Source of the DNA: Sialis fuliginosa
Lineage: Eukaryota > Arthropoda > Insecta > Megaloptera > Sialidae
Length of the DNA stretch: 64,000 nt
Reading direction: 5' to 3'
Assembly (NCBI GenBank): GCA_961205875.1
Contig: OY540812.1
Span: 28,405,098-28,469,097, forward strand
This document shows, in pieces, positions 1 to 11,985 of the stretch. The notes below the pieces were generated by a model. The model was not told the DNA's origin and did not search any database. It worked only from the letters and a program-made list of their open reading frames with translations. Every line of letters begins with the position of its first letter. Within the stretch, counting starts at the first letter, position 1. The position numbers were made by a program, and so were the translations under genes.

Positions 1-868
1 TAACAAACAAAAATATACAATTTATTTTTCGAATTTTTCATTTAAAACGAACTAAATCGATAATTTTGTTGATTAAATTAAAGTTTAATAATTACAAATA
101 TATATTCTTCATAAGAATAAAACTTATTTGTCCATTTTGTGACATAATATTATAACGAAGTTCAACCATTTGATACTCACTAGTTTGAAATATTTCGTAA
201 ATTCGTGATTATTATTATTAATCAGTCTATTAGAGTTATGAAATTTTTGTTAATAACTTTAAGAGCAATACAAAAATGATTGTTCGTATAGTCTACATGT
301 TATCTATATATATAATCAATTATGCAATCGATATACTCATAACAATATATATAACAAATAAAAAAAATCATATATTATCATGATGAAAAGAACATGCAAA
401 ATATTAGTATTAATACTGAGAAATGTGTAAACTCCAATATAATCAATGTACTAATAGTAAAATTAGCAATACTGGTATTAGAGAATGTCTGGAAGCGAAG
501 CAGATGTGTAGGAAATATTATGAACATATGGCTGTCATACTCTATATTTATAACGGATATGTTCTAACGAGAATACCGCTGTAACCACGTTTTAGAAAAT
601 ACATCTAGTAAATGCATTCACAGTCTAACAGATAATTATGCTAGAACACTCATCATTAATTAAACTTGCAATTTTAATTTTTTACTATACAATTGTTTAC
701 TAATTTATAGATTTTCGACAATATCAGATATTATTATATTATTACATTTTTTTACATAAGTCTCCTCCCCCGGTTTTGCCAAAGTGTATTTCAAAATGAA
801 TGTTTTCAATTTTATGAGGTAACCTATATTTGTATCAGATACATATTTTTTCCAGAATAAACGTCGTA
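1..868. other. AT-rich non-coding stretch
   Basis: Very AT-rich sequence with short A and T runs. I see no open frame with coding character, no recognisable repeat end and no RNA gene. Confidence 0.6.
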
Positions 869-869
869 T

Positions 870-1201
870 GCCCGGTATTATAAAGAATTTGCTTGAGTAC
901 AAATTGAAATTAGCTCCCAGCTAACGCTATCTGCTAGGTATTAAATATAAATGACAACCACTCACAGATGTAGCCAATGAAATCGTACATATGACTTTGA
1001 CGCATGCGTATTAAGTAAAAATCAGTGACATAAAATATGTGCTTCCCAGTGTACCTCATAAAATGCATAGCATTTACATTACTAGGTATACATTTATTAC
1101 TACTACTTTAAAATATCGAGCAATTTTACAACAATTTGACTCCCAGTAGATAGCGTTAGCTGGAAGCAAATTTGCGTGCAAATTATTTATAATAACGGGT
1201 A
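870..1201. mobile_element. Inverted-repeat element (MITE-like), about 330 bp
   Basis: The two ends are inverted copies of each other over about 65 bp with mismatches. The left end reads CCCGGTATTATAAAGAATTT and then CAGCTAACGCTATCTGCTAG. The right end contains TAGATAGCGTTAGCTGG and ends AATAACGGGTAATA. The interior of about 200 bp has no coding potential, so this is a non-autonomous DNA transposon by structure. A similar terminal motif (CCGGTATTATAAAGGAGC) recurs near 10256, which suggests a family. Superfamily not assigned. Confidence 0.6.
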
Positions 1202-3246
1202 ATACCCAGTTTTGTTTTAAATACGTAAAATATAATCGAATATGTTTTACATCATAGACATATTATATATAGATATATGGACTGTACACTGTACATCTGT
1301 TTTGAAAATCGAGTCTTTACAAAAAAGAGCGTATTGTGTAATGCTTGTCTTTATTTAAACATGGGTGTAAAAATGATAGAGTATTGTTTAGGTTATATCT
1401 ATCTTCATTTTTGTGAAACAAATTTTATATATTATTTTAATACAGAATGCGCTAAAAATTTGTAGAATCTTACTAAATTCTGTTCTTATATTTAATAAGG
1501 AATATTATTGTTAATTGTTTAAAATTAAATTTATAAATCAGTTATTGAATGGAAACAATAATAGTTTAAATGGACAACATTTTAATTCCATTATAAAATA
1601 ATAATTATCAAACACATTACTGTAACATAATATGTAACTTTATTACAGAAATACAAACTCGAGCACATAAATTTTACTTTCCCCTGCTCTATATTTTGTG
1701 CCTAAGTTAATCCTATTAATTTTAACAATTAAATTTACTACATGCATTTGTAAGAATTAACAACAGTTTGTGTTTAAAATATACCCAGTTAACCCTAATT
1801 ATTCTAGAGTATTCCTGTGACACTAACCTTTTTTATACACTGGTATACGAACCGAACCGATAATAAAAAATCCAAATTGAACCATATTTGGAAAAATTAC
1901 GTTTTCAATTTAATTTTTTCTTTTTAAATTAAACTTATAAAATGTATTTAAGCAAATCTAACAAAATCACTATAACAATCATTACTTTGATATTTATTTG
2001 ATATAAATGGACGCAGACAAAACCGTTAAAAATGCAAAACCGGAGCAACAGTTGTACCGTTTAAAGTCTGTTACCGCAAAATTAATTTTTTAGCGGTTAT
2101 ATATTTTTAATTCAGTGAATTTTATTATACCTATCTACATTTTATATTTAAAATAAAAATGAAAAACAAATAGAATGCCTTGCAAAAGAATATATTTAAT
2201 GCATTTTAAATATTCTTATTGTTTAAATGTTAACGAATTAACCGTTAAGTATATTTTCATTATCTAATTATTATACATCTAAAGTTTCCTGGTACCTAAA
2301 CTTTTTCTTTTTTGTTCTTCGACGAATGAGCAAACTTTTTGAGTGTTTTTAAAGATAATTTAATTAACGTAAATGTTCAAGTACGTGTACAGAAAATTAT
2401 TCTATTACTTTGAAAGTAGAGTCTTTTTTTCTTCTTTCTGTAACGTGTAAAAAAAACATTTACAGACTCAAGATAAAAATTAAAATAAACATTTTTGTTT
2501 TTAACAATCTTATTCTTTTGCCATTTAAAGTTCACATTTTATCAAAATAATTTGATGGGGGTCACAATTCACAACATAAATATATAATTTTATTAATATT
2601 AAAAGGGCTTTACGAGATTCTTTTCAATTTAATTAAATTAATAAATATTATTAACATTGTATCATACAGTTATTAATGAAAGTAGAATCATGCTGAAATA
2701 TTAATAATTGACAATATCTTAAAACAAGATTGTCGGCGAGACTTATAAATAAAGTTGATATCGCCTCGGTCTCATCTTGTCAAAATTTAAACCGATATCA
2801 TCTTGGCGTGAAGCCTTGTAATACATTACAAAAATACTGAAATATTTTAATATAGATATTACATTTTTTGATAAATCGCTATAAAATTAAACAAACTATT
2901 TTTAAGATTTTTTTAAAATATGTAACTCGAAACCTAAAATTTATTAAAATGAAATAAAATAAAAAGATCTATAAAATTATCATAATTGGGGTGTTAAAAA
3001 ATTAACATTCGCCCTTGTTACGAAATAAGTTACTTTATTATCTAAAAAAAACTTCGCGCAAAGGAATACCCTGTAGTTAAATTTTGAAAGATGCCAGAAT
3101 GAGAGGGGTCGCGTGTAAACCTTTTAGTAGAAAATTTAAATAATAATAATTTAATTCTTACAAATATCAACACAAATAAGTTCCAATAGAAAATTAAGAA
3201 TTACTTGTATGTTCATATATTACTATTTTTGATAAATAGCCATATA
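1202..3246. other. AT-rich non-coding stretch, nothing recognised
   Basis: About 2 kb of AT-rich sequence. The ORF at 1277..1465 is short, has AT-driven composition and matches no family I know. A slightly richer patch at 2728..2820 holds two similar motifs, GATATCGCCTCGGTCTCATC and CGATATCATCTTGGCG, but no clear element. Confidence 0.5.
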
Positions 3247-3621
3247 CAGGCTGGGGCATTTAAAGTGTTACAGATTTTTATCTCAGAACCATCGCATATT
3301 TGAAAAAAATGTTTCGACCAAAAAATGTTTGGTTGTGAGGGGGTAATCGAATAATAATATTTATTTGTTATTTTAACGTGGCCTTCATGGATATTTGAAG
3401 GTCAACATCATTTTTTAAAATAGAAACGTGATAAAAGATAATTAAATAAAAACTATAGGTTCCTATTTAAAAAAATAATGTTAACCTTCAAATATCCATG
3501 AAGGCCTCGTTAAAATAACAAATAAATATTACTATTCGATTACCCCCTCACAACCAAACCTTTTTTTCATATGCGATGGTTCTGAGATAAAAATCTGTAA
3601 CACTTTAAATGCCCCATCCTT
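3247..3621. mobile_element. Rep-F hairpin element, copy 1 (TA-flanked)
   Basis: The whole element folds back on itself. The left arm begins CAGGCTGGGGCATTTAAAG and continues with GTTACAGATTTTTATCTCAG. The right arm carries the reverse complement and ends GCCCCATCCTT. Arms of roughly 170 bp flank a short AT-rich spacer that holds a second inverted pair, CTTCATGGATATTTGAAGG. TA is present on both sides (3245..3246 and 3622..3623), as expected for a Tc1/mariner-type target duplication. No coding capacity. A longer relative lies at 61445..61978. Confidence 0.75.
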
Positions 3622-4317
3622 TATGTTTTCGATATGATCATATATTTTTCCCTAGTACCATTTTCGTATTTCAAATTTCACGTTGCATATAAATGGTCTA
3701 TAAATATAAGACACATAAATACGCCTTTTGTCAACACTACTTTTAGCATGTTATTTTTAGCACATGGGTCAAGAAGTAGGTATTCATAATATTATTTGTA
3801 ACTAGACACGACTGTCATATTTATAATTTATATAATTAGTAGTAGGCAAGGCTAGAGGTGTTTGTAAAATAAACATAAATCATCAGAATGGTTTTTTAAA
3901 ACGCTAGAAATGAAATATATATACACACTGCGATGACAAATACACTAGTATACGAATAATACTAAAATAATTTATGATTTCGGTTAAACAGCAGTATACG
4001 ATTAAAATAGGATTAGTTTACCAGGTTTCGATTGTTTCGGATGATTTATGCGTTGGCTTGAAGTGGATTTAGGGGAATGAGGGGGAAGGAGAGGAGGAAA
4101 TAGGGGGTCTATTGAAATTTGTATTAGTTAATGTCGTGTTTGTTGTTATTGCTGTAATGTTGTTTCTTCTCTAGGAGTTAGTAGTTAAATTCTATTGGGT
4201 GACGTGTTTACGAAAATAATATTGCTGAATTGAATTATGCATATATACAAAATAGTTTAAACAAACAAGTTTGTTTTTATTCAAAATAGTTAGATATACA
4301 TTTTAACATTGTATAAA
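3622..4317. other. Non-coding, nothing recognised; purine-rich run
   Basis: AT-rich sequence with a strongly purine-rich tract near 4070..4115 (GGGGAATGAGGGGGAAGGAG). No repeat ends or coding frame recognised. Confidence 0.45.
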
Positions 4318-4713
4318 CAGTGAAACTTTGTTATAACGTTCTTGAGCAGATCGGATCAAAATCACGTTATAAACGGGATAGCGCAATATGCGGAAAATAA
4401 ATTAGTAAATGAATATTTTTCCTAAAAATTAAATGTACCTAGATCATAATTTTATTATAATATAAAAGAAGAAATTACATACAGTATGTAGAGTATTGTA
4501 GAGTATGAACTTTAACATTTTTCTCGATTTTTATGAACAGAACGGAGAGTTGAACCCGGAATTTCAAAAGTCAACACTTTTCTGTTTTCGTCAAATTTTC
4601 GAAAAATCACCATTAAAGAGAGTTTGGAATGGTCAACACTACACAACAAATGTTGCGAAGTTGATTCGAAGAATTTTGACAAAAGCTTTTCGTTTTCAAC
4701 ACAACAACTAATA
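4318..4713 (-). mobile_element. Pogo/Tigger-like element fragment, copy 1
   Basis: The left end reads CAGTGAAACTTTGTTATAAC, matching the inverted-repeat ends at 27243 and 53329 and typical of pogo/Tigger elements (Tc1/mariner superfamily). A minus-strand frame inside (part of 4512..4784) holds remnants of the transposase N-terminus: DHSKLSLMVIFRKFDENRKV and then IPGSTLRSVHKN, the tail of a CENP-B/psq-type helix-turn-helix. The segment between them is shortened compared with the copy at 53342, and there is no catalytic domain. The right terminal repeat is missing; a Rep-P copy follows directly. Confidence 0.65.
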
Positions 4714-5062
4714 CTATATAGTCCGTATACGAAACTGTTACTAAAACTTGATGAGAGCCATCTTTTATCAACTGCCATTTCCATGAATATATTCTAAAGG
4801 TGTCTGTTGAAAATTTATAATATGCAAATATGTTTTAAATTACAACTGAATTTGAGAGATGACTTTTCTCTATTCATACTTTTAAACACAATATAAAACA
4901 TTAATTATTAATTAATTATATAATTCCAAACAATTGATATTTGTTTAAAATCCGAATGATACACCAATGACTCGTAGAGCGATTTTTTGCGGAACGTTGT
5001 GGTAACTACGCTACGTAGTATGGTATGAGTTCTATATCTTTCCTTGTCTAAGCAAAAGTCAA
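4714..5062. repeat. Rep-P interspersed repeat, copy 1
   Basis: Starts near AGTCCGTATACGAAACTGTT and ends near ATCTTTCCTTGTCTAAG. Long similarity to 46487..46860 and, reversed, to 53160..53328 plus 53775..53890. The shared block AATATGCAAATATG is followed by AATTACAA(C/T)TGAATTT. No coding frame. Class unknown. Confidence 0.65.
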
Positions 5063-5174
5063 GGAAATATGTAGATTCAATATTTCAATGCTTCTCAACA
5101 TGTTTCGTTCCAAATATGAATGGAGAACCTTTTTGCACCTTAAGAGAACAGGGGAACCTTTCCCAGGAAATATT

Positions 5175-5846
5175 CAGTGATCTTTAATGAACTAGTTCGT
5201 TCTTCTAGTCCTTTAGTTCATAGAATTTTTTTCAGGACTATACGATGACAATTTATTGATTTAGATAAATTAGATTATTGGATTTTTACCTATAATTAAA
5301 TTTATTAATTAGTAATTTTGTATTAATATTTTTTTTATCAAACAATAGAAATGTAAACTGCTGCAATTTTTAATTCGTTTTTTATTTATAGACAAGATCG
5401 ATATTAAAAGTATATATTTGCAATAATCTTCTTTTTTTTTAAATCGAACCCTCGATATACCTATGTATATGACGATTTTGAAATATTTTCAATGATACAT
5501 TATTTATTGTACTGTAATTTAAGCAATATATTTCAATTTCACTAAAATCTGTGATATTCCTTTTTGTTGATTGTCATAAAATAATATAAAAATCACGTGC
5601 TTTTGATATATTGCATTCTTTTGAACAAAAAATTCAATATAATATATCTTTAGTAAAATAAATTCAAAATTGGTAATAAAGTATTGAAAACGTAAATTAT
5701 TAAACATAAAAATCGTACAATCTCATTTTTAGAACAGTGTATTTGAAGTGTATCGGGAACTATTGAACTAAAAGAGCGGAGCACATTCCTCTAGTTCTCG
5801 TGTGGGAGCGCTCTTTTGAACTAGTTCGTTCGTGAACTACACAAGT
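5175..5846. mobile_element. Putative inverted-repeat element with GAACTAGTTCGTTC ends
   Basis: The left end reads CAGTGATCTTTAATGAACTA, followed by GTTCGTTC. The right end contains GAACTAGTTCGTTCGTGAAC. The GAACTAGTTC core is itself palindromic, and GTTCGTTC lies on the same strand at both ends, so true terminal inversion is imperfect. The 670-bp interior has no coding capacity; the 5519..5707 ORF is AT noise. A hAT-like non-autonomous element is possible but boundaries are uncertain. Confidence 0.4.
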
Positions 5847-6321
5847 CTAATACGAATTATTTCTATTCATTTCATATTAAGTTCATAAATTACCAAGAAG
5901 GTGGAGTGGTACGTACAAGTACATTAGCTGTTATTGTTCTATTCTTTGTAGTTGGTATTTACAGTGAAAACGGTTGCTCGTACGAGAATAAAATGTTCAA
6001 TCTATAATTTTTATACTATACTAGTCATTTTATCATCCGACCAATAAGAAGCAAAAAAACTGCAAAAACTCAATTTTTGAATAGCATGATATCAAAGGTG
6101 TATGCAAAAATTCAACTATTTAGAATAATTTAGACTAATATATAGATATAGAAAATTTGTGTGAGCTTGACCGAAGTAATTTCGAAAACTTCTAGACCCA
6201 TTTTGATTAAACCTGCATCAACGTATTCCTTAAATATATAATCACACTATCGCTCATAATAGCTGAGTAGTAATTATATTATTAAATCGACAGGCAACAC
6301 CGGGTACTATCATATAAGTAC
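5847..6321. other. Non-coding, nothing recognised
   Basis: AT-rich sequence. A short CAACACCGGGTACTATC near 6296 resembles the GC-rich hairpin of the Helitron-like ends elsewhere in the window, but no complete element can be drawn. Confidence 0.4.
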
Positions 6322-7092
6322 ATTATTAACTTCCCAACTGAAAGTTATTGTAAACGATCCGAAAATCAAAATCAAAAATTTCAACATAATTGTATGTTTT
6401 AAGGTCACTATAGTATATTTACACTATTTTCAGAAAAATGTCTGTGTGTGTATGTACGTACGTATGTGCGTGTCATTTTTTACGTTCACGAAATCTCGTA
6501 ACTAAAAAATGCTATTGACTTCATTGGGGTGGCAATTGAAGCGTCTTGACGTGATTATGATCTGAAAGAAAGGATTTTTCAAAATTCAACTCCTACGGGG
6601 GTAAAAAGAGGTGTAATGTTTTTTTTTGGTCGGATTTACTTGAAACTTAGCATAAATATTCTACAATACAAATAATGAAACATGTAAAGGTGGAAACCAC
6701 TTTTAAAATTTGAATTTTAAATACTAATAATTAAATCTATGATTCATGTTGCCTTGGAAACAAATGCAATTAAATTTACATTGTCAGATTTGTTATAATA
6801 AAAACAAATGCAATTTAATTCAAATTATCAAATTAGTTATTCTAAAAATGTGAGTTATATTATTGACATTAGGATATTAGAAAACTAATATTCATAATAC
6901 AAAGGTGAGTTTTATTTCTGACTAATTCCATTAAAATTTTTCATATACATACATATTAAAAAAATATTCACATAAACTATACGGAAACAATAAATAATCA
7001 ATATTCAAGTATTTATAATCATACCGTGTTGGGAAGTTGATTGTGTGGACCTTAAGGGTCACATCCCACCCCAAGCTTGTATTTAACATTAT
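6322..7092 (+). repeat. Rep-R interspersed repeat, copy 1
   Basis: A block of about 770 bp with an inverted counterpart at 35494..36432. Landmarks in both copies are AACTTCCCAAC-like ends, a (GT)n/ACGTACGT patch after CTATAGTATATTTACACTA, CGTCTTGACG, GGTCGGATTTACTTGAAACT, a GGTTTTCACC-type motif and ATTAGTTTTCTAAT. The similarity extends past the right GTTGGGAAGTT into CCACCCCAAGCTTG, so GTTGGGAAGTT is not the true boundary. No intact ORF; the 6931..7170 and 7037..7225 frames overlap this decayed repeat. Class unknown. Confidence 0.7.
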
Positions 7093-9830
7093 ATTGCGTA
7101 GGTATATTTCAAGAATGAGTTTAAAAGTTTGGATGTACTTAAACTCTTCATATAGATATTTGAAAATCATAAATTTACACCAAATTTATAAAAAAAACAA
7201 TGCTTCAAAATTTTGCGGGATATAGCAGTCAATTAACCCCATGCGACCCTCCTCCCAAAAAGGTTGGTAACCCCTAGTTTATTAATTGGTTGTAATCATG
7301 TATGTCATATATATTTCATTACCATAATTAAATTCTCCTTTTGTATTCCCAATATCCATTACAATCATTTCACCACATATAACATACAATAACATCTAGG
7401 TACTACATTTGCTTTGTAATGAAGATTATTTAGTTACACAACAAAACAAAGATACATTACAAATCACAAACCTCATAATTATTCAACAAGCTCTGCGGAA
7501 ACCGAAACCATTGAAATAAATAATCTATCCACGGGCGGTAAAAAGGTTATCTCCAATCGACCGAATAAAATAGAAGCCTACACACGTACAGAAATAATCA
7601 CGTTCGCTGCATTTTATACACTGTACAATGAATTTCCCCTAACACCTTTGTACCGAAACCGTTAATTTGCTGTCTTGAATTTTACCGTTCCCTACTGTTT
7701 CCCCTATTTTATGTGTGTGTTTAAATCTAACCTGTGTAGCACAATGTTCTCTTAATTATGTAGCTAGGTTGTGTCTTGTTTTAGTCTCCTATTATTACCT
7801 GATCTAATGGCAACTTTTGAATAATCTGTTGTGTAGTTATACTGCTTAACTAAACTTATCTGATACCTTAGATCAGATAAAAAATATTGAAAATTTGGTG
7901 ATTTTCAAATCGCTGTATTTTCGCAAAAAATTATTGGATTTTAAAAAACGTAAGCTTTTTTTGAAGTTTATACATTCTAGTTTTTGGATCATAGACTCAA
8001 AAAAAATTATCATCCCGTTAGCGAGCCGTGAGAATTTAAAAATGAAAAAAAAAATGATCCTTTAATTTTTTTATAAAATTTTATCATGTCTAAAAATCCA
8101 TATAAATTTCTAGTAAAGTATTTTAAAGCTAGTACTTTCCGTTTGATCGAGGCTTACTCGAGTATTTCTTATTGTTAATCACATTTTAATAAATTTAAAT
8201 TATAAATTTAATTTAAAAAAATAGATGAAATATGGTATAGAAATTGAAGTAAGTGTATATTATACTGTGAGTGAGATTCACTGAACGTTAATGATCCGAT
8301 ACTAGACATAGGCCCAACTGTCGATAAATGCAGGGAGAACATTAGCTTTCCTCTTATAACATACTGAAATTCATTGATTACCCTGCTTTCGAGATTACCC
8401 CACTCCCCCCTTACATTCAATATCTCGGTGGTGGTTAAAAAAACTATCATTTTCTTAATCTGTATCTATAGATGTAGTTATCGTCAAGTGTAGCCATTTT
8501 TTTGGTAATATTTGGTCCCAATAAAAGAAAAAAAAAATAATTAAAAAAAAAATTCTCGCTTGGACTAATTTGAATAAAGTCGTTTCGTGAAAAACGCGGT
8601 TGAAACTTTAAGTACATATTCATTTTTTTTAAATTGGTATTCTTACTTTAACTTACTGTAACCACATCAATTTCTGATATTTTATTTTGATATTTTTAAA
8701 TACTTATATAAACTATAAGAAAATATAATTTTTTTAACCAATCACATTGCTGTTCCCCTTTAAATTAACTATGCAAATGAAAATTTAACGATCAAATTTA
8801 TTCAAAATAAAATGGTTACGAATTTTTAATAGTTGATTTACTATTATGATTCGATTTGCGATTTTTTTCTATTTTAGACCCACCCTTATGTGCAAGCATA
8901 TATTTTATGCATCTTCTTTTATAATCAAAAAAATATTGTTTATAAATTGTATTGTTAATCAACAGAGAAAACAAAATAAACGCGGGCGAAACTACGAGGA
9001 ATTTCTAGTATTAGGTATATAGTGTTATAAACTTTTAGAAAAACAAATATACTATGTACGTACATGGATTTATTTTCTTTAATGAATAATTCTGATTAAT
9101 TCATATTAATTAATATATTTTCATTTAGCTTTTTCTTGATTCACTTTGATCTTCACTTTTAAGCTGTTTTTACATTACCAATGTACAGAATACTAGTCTA
9201 ATTAATTTTTAATTGCAATTAAAACATCAAAAACAAAATTCAACATATAATTTGAACCTAATTAATTAAACAGCAATGAAAATTCTGAGAATATCAAAAA
9301 TGTATTTTCATTTGTATCCAGCTACAATATCTACGAGTACCTATTTTAACAAATCAACAATTGTTTATTACATTAAATACAAAATTGTTATTTCAGTTCT
9401 TTGTTAAAATTATGTACCTATTTAAAATAATTGTGTTGAAATACACACATATGTGTTGAATACTTGGTATATCTATATATTAATACGTGAACATCGAAAA
9501 ATTGTCGAACGTTTTTTTAGTATTTATTATAAAAGGAGGTGAATGAAAGGTGAAAGTTAACATATTTATACACATGATTTCCCATCTCGCTGTTTGTTTA
9601 TTTCCCCTCGCATCGTTTAACAGCATATCAATACTCCTAGTGCTATCAAGCGGCAAAAATAAAAAGTTTTGGATTTCTGTCAAACGTAGAGAATGTGTAT
9701 AGAGATTTCAATTCGCGTTCAATTGCAGTTATTTATTTGGAAATTTTTGTTGTAAAAGCAGGTTAGATATGTTGCCGTTAAGGTAGGTAAAATACTGTCG
9801 AATTTCGATCATAGGCGATACTAGTTTAAA
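7093..9830. other. AT-rich non-coding stretch
   Basis: About 2.7 kb without a recognisable gene or full repeat. 7490..7770 is a little less AT-rich and lower in homopolymers, so it may be unique intron sequence. 7870..8090 is T- and A-rich with GATTTTCAAATCGCTG-type motifs like those of old repeats. ORFs at 8208..8450 and 9480..9683 have no recognisable domain. Confidence 0.5.
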
Positions 9831-9835
9831 TAAAA

Positions 9836-10252
9836 CTGCCAAGTGCGTATTGGGCACGCACATGTTAGGGTTCCTTAGTAATTCTCACTACGATTTGTAA
9901 AAAAGTTATTTCCAAATTTTTCATAAAATATTTTTTCTACAATATTCGTTATAATTTTCATTGAAAGTGTTAATTAAAAGCAGCATTCGGGAATTTTTTC
10001 AGATTTTTTGCATCGATAGTTTAGTAATTAAAATCAGGAGACGCTCTGATAACTACATTGAAAAGCAAATATATCGTGACTGAAAGGTTAAAATCAAAAG
10101 GTCATATTTTAGGACACCTATCTAAAGATACCCCATATGTGAGTACAATTTTCAGTCTATGGAAAGAGGGTTCAAAATTTTTTGACAGTGTTCGTTTTAT
10201 TTTCGGTAAAAGTACTAATTAAAAGTTACATTCTGGGATAGGTACTTTATTG
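9836..10252 (+). repeat. Rep-B interspersed repeat, 5' portion
   Basis: Begins GCGTATTGGGCACGCACATG and AGGGTTCCTTAGTAATTC, matching the start of the near-complete copy at 18800. Shared inner landmarks are TTTTTTGCATCGATAGTTTA, ATATCGTGACTGAAAGGTTA and TTTTCAGTCTATGG. It breaks off before the CTACGGAACCC end, so it is truncated. This repeat type is familiar from lepidopteran genomes. Confidence 0.65.
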
Positions 10253-10253
10253 T

Positions 10254-10560
10254 CCGGTATTATAAAGGAGCTAGCAAATTTGTTAGCTAGCAAGCACTTT
10301 CAAGTGAGATATCAAACTTATATGACAGTTCTTTTGGAGTTAGTTGAAGACTTTGACAAGTTTCGCGCACGCGTTGTAGGTAAATACCAACGGTATTAAA
10401 ACAGTGGTGATATTATGAAAATTATTTTGTACGGTGAAAGATGCCAACCGTGTTACAATCAGTTGAAATATCACTGCTCTAAATTCCATAACTAATCCAT
10501 AGATACTAGTACAGAATTAATACCCCATTTGAAAATAATTGCTAGCTAGCATATAAGATC
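10254..10560. repeat. Possible relative of the 870..1201 element
   Basis: Opens with GTCCGGTATTATAAAGGAGC, close to the terminal motif at 870, and then GCTAGCAAATTTGTTAGCTA, a local palindrome. The far side carries TTGCTAGCTAGCATATAAG. The arrangement suggests a decayed inverted-repeat element, but pairing of the outer ends is weak. Confidence 0.3.
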
Positions 10561-10689
10561 TTAATTGACTGGTTAAGTTAATCAGGCGTTTTAACAGACA
10601 TTTAACGGAGAGTTAAATGTAGTTCTTCATTATCTTTCTTAAACGTTTAATCTCAACACATACATATATAAAAGAATGTTGAACACGAA

Positions 10690-10935
10690 ACCAAACCTTG
10701 TATATACATATACCGTGATTGCGGTCAGTCGACACTGTACATACAATACAGGACTGCAGATTTGACTTGGACAACGTGACGTCACCACGGTAACGACACG
10801 TCTGGGGTGCAACGTGTTCTCCCTCTAACTCTCCATTTAAATGTGGTCGTCGGATCGTGTGATTGAGACAAATGCGTCTGTCGTGTCTGTTTGCGTACAG
10901 GTTAGAACTGCATTAGTTTGGTTTGTATTGTTTGT
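10690..10935. promoter_or_regulatory. GC-richer island with palindromic CRE (candidate regulatory DNA)
   Basis: This patch of about 245 bp is clearly richer in G, C and CpG than its surroundings and shows no repeat structure. It contains the perfect 10-bp palindrome GTGACGTCAC (10776..10785), a full CREB/ATF-type site, followed by CACGGTAACGACACG. Upstream, TATATACATATA (10701) and an arthropod initiator-like GGTCAGTC (10723..10730) lie about 26 bp apart, a possible core promoter on the plus strand. No coding frame is supported. It could be an enhancer, an alternative first exon with promoter, or a conserved intronic element. Motif presence is observed; function is inferred. Confidence 0.35.
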
Positions 10936-11819
10936 GCAGTGGTTATCAAAATGGATTAATCAATTATGAGTTATTGCTGAAGTGAACTGTTGATATTAAC
11001 ACGTATTGGTTGACATATCATCAATGACATTTAATTTGAAGATCAGTTACGTTCTGAAGTTACTATCAATAGATTAGAAAAAAAAAGTTTTAATATTTTT
11101 TATTGGTTTTTTGCATTTTTACTCAGAATGAATATTTTTTCATATACTTAATTATAAACTGAAATAAAATAGAAAATACCTAGAAAACAAGGGACTGTAT
11201 AGAAAAATCTTTTAAATAAATATTGTTAAGTTACAAGGCAAAAACAGTAGCGCGTATTTGAAGGTATACTTGAATAATCAGACATATTTTGTAAGAAATT
11301 GTTTTCTGGTACGTAATTTTATTACGCTATTTTGCGAAATAACTAGATATTCGAACTTTTACTAGTAAATTATCAGTTTTTAAAACAAAAATTTCTTTAA
11401 AAAACTTACCTATAATTAATTGATTCATTAATTTTATTTCTAGATAATATTATTCGGAAATTTTATCTTGAAATCTTAAGTTACTGATTGTTAGATAAGT
11501 TTTTTTTTTCTTATTAATAATTAGAGATAGGAAAAATAGGTGTTATTTTCAATAAAATAGTTACTAGTTGAATTTTTTTTCGGAAAATATTTGATAAATA
11601 GTTTTTTTACCATTTAATAATAATTAGTGCAAACGAAGCAGTAAAAAGTGTCGCAAATAGTTTTAAAATAGTTGGAAAGGTAGTTGCAAATAGTTGATTT
11701 TAAATTGTGTTCAATCAAACCAGTTTTCTCAAAACGGTGGAGATATGTAATAAAAATTACAATAAATGCATTTTCACGCAATAGTTGAAAAACTATTTTT
11801 CCAATTTCTATTAATAATA
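10936..11819. other. AT-rich non-coding stretch
   Basis: Nothing recognised. Several near-repeats of AAATAGTT(G/A)-type words occur at 11560..11720 without a clear unit. Confidence 0.45.
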
Positions 11820-11985
11820 ATAGGGCGAGTCCATGGAATGGATTTTACAAGTTTATGCAAATCAAAACGATATTTTTGATATTAATATAAAATAATATGA
11901 AATAATACCTGAAAAGAAACTGTTTTTTTTATTAATTTCACTTTGTTAAATGGAGAATTTTGCACACTTATTATTAGATTTATAA
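11820..11985 (-). repeat. Rep-G fragment
   Basis: Contains GGAATGGATTTTACAAGTTT, then CAAAACGATATTTTTGATAT, and ends near TTTTGCACACTTATTATTAG. This matches the reverse complement of 52627..52820, where the outer end reads CAGTATGTCCCAATAATCTG. The outer terminus is missing here, so this copy is a fragment. Confidence 0.65.
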
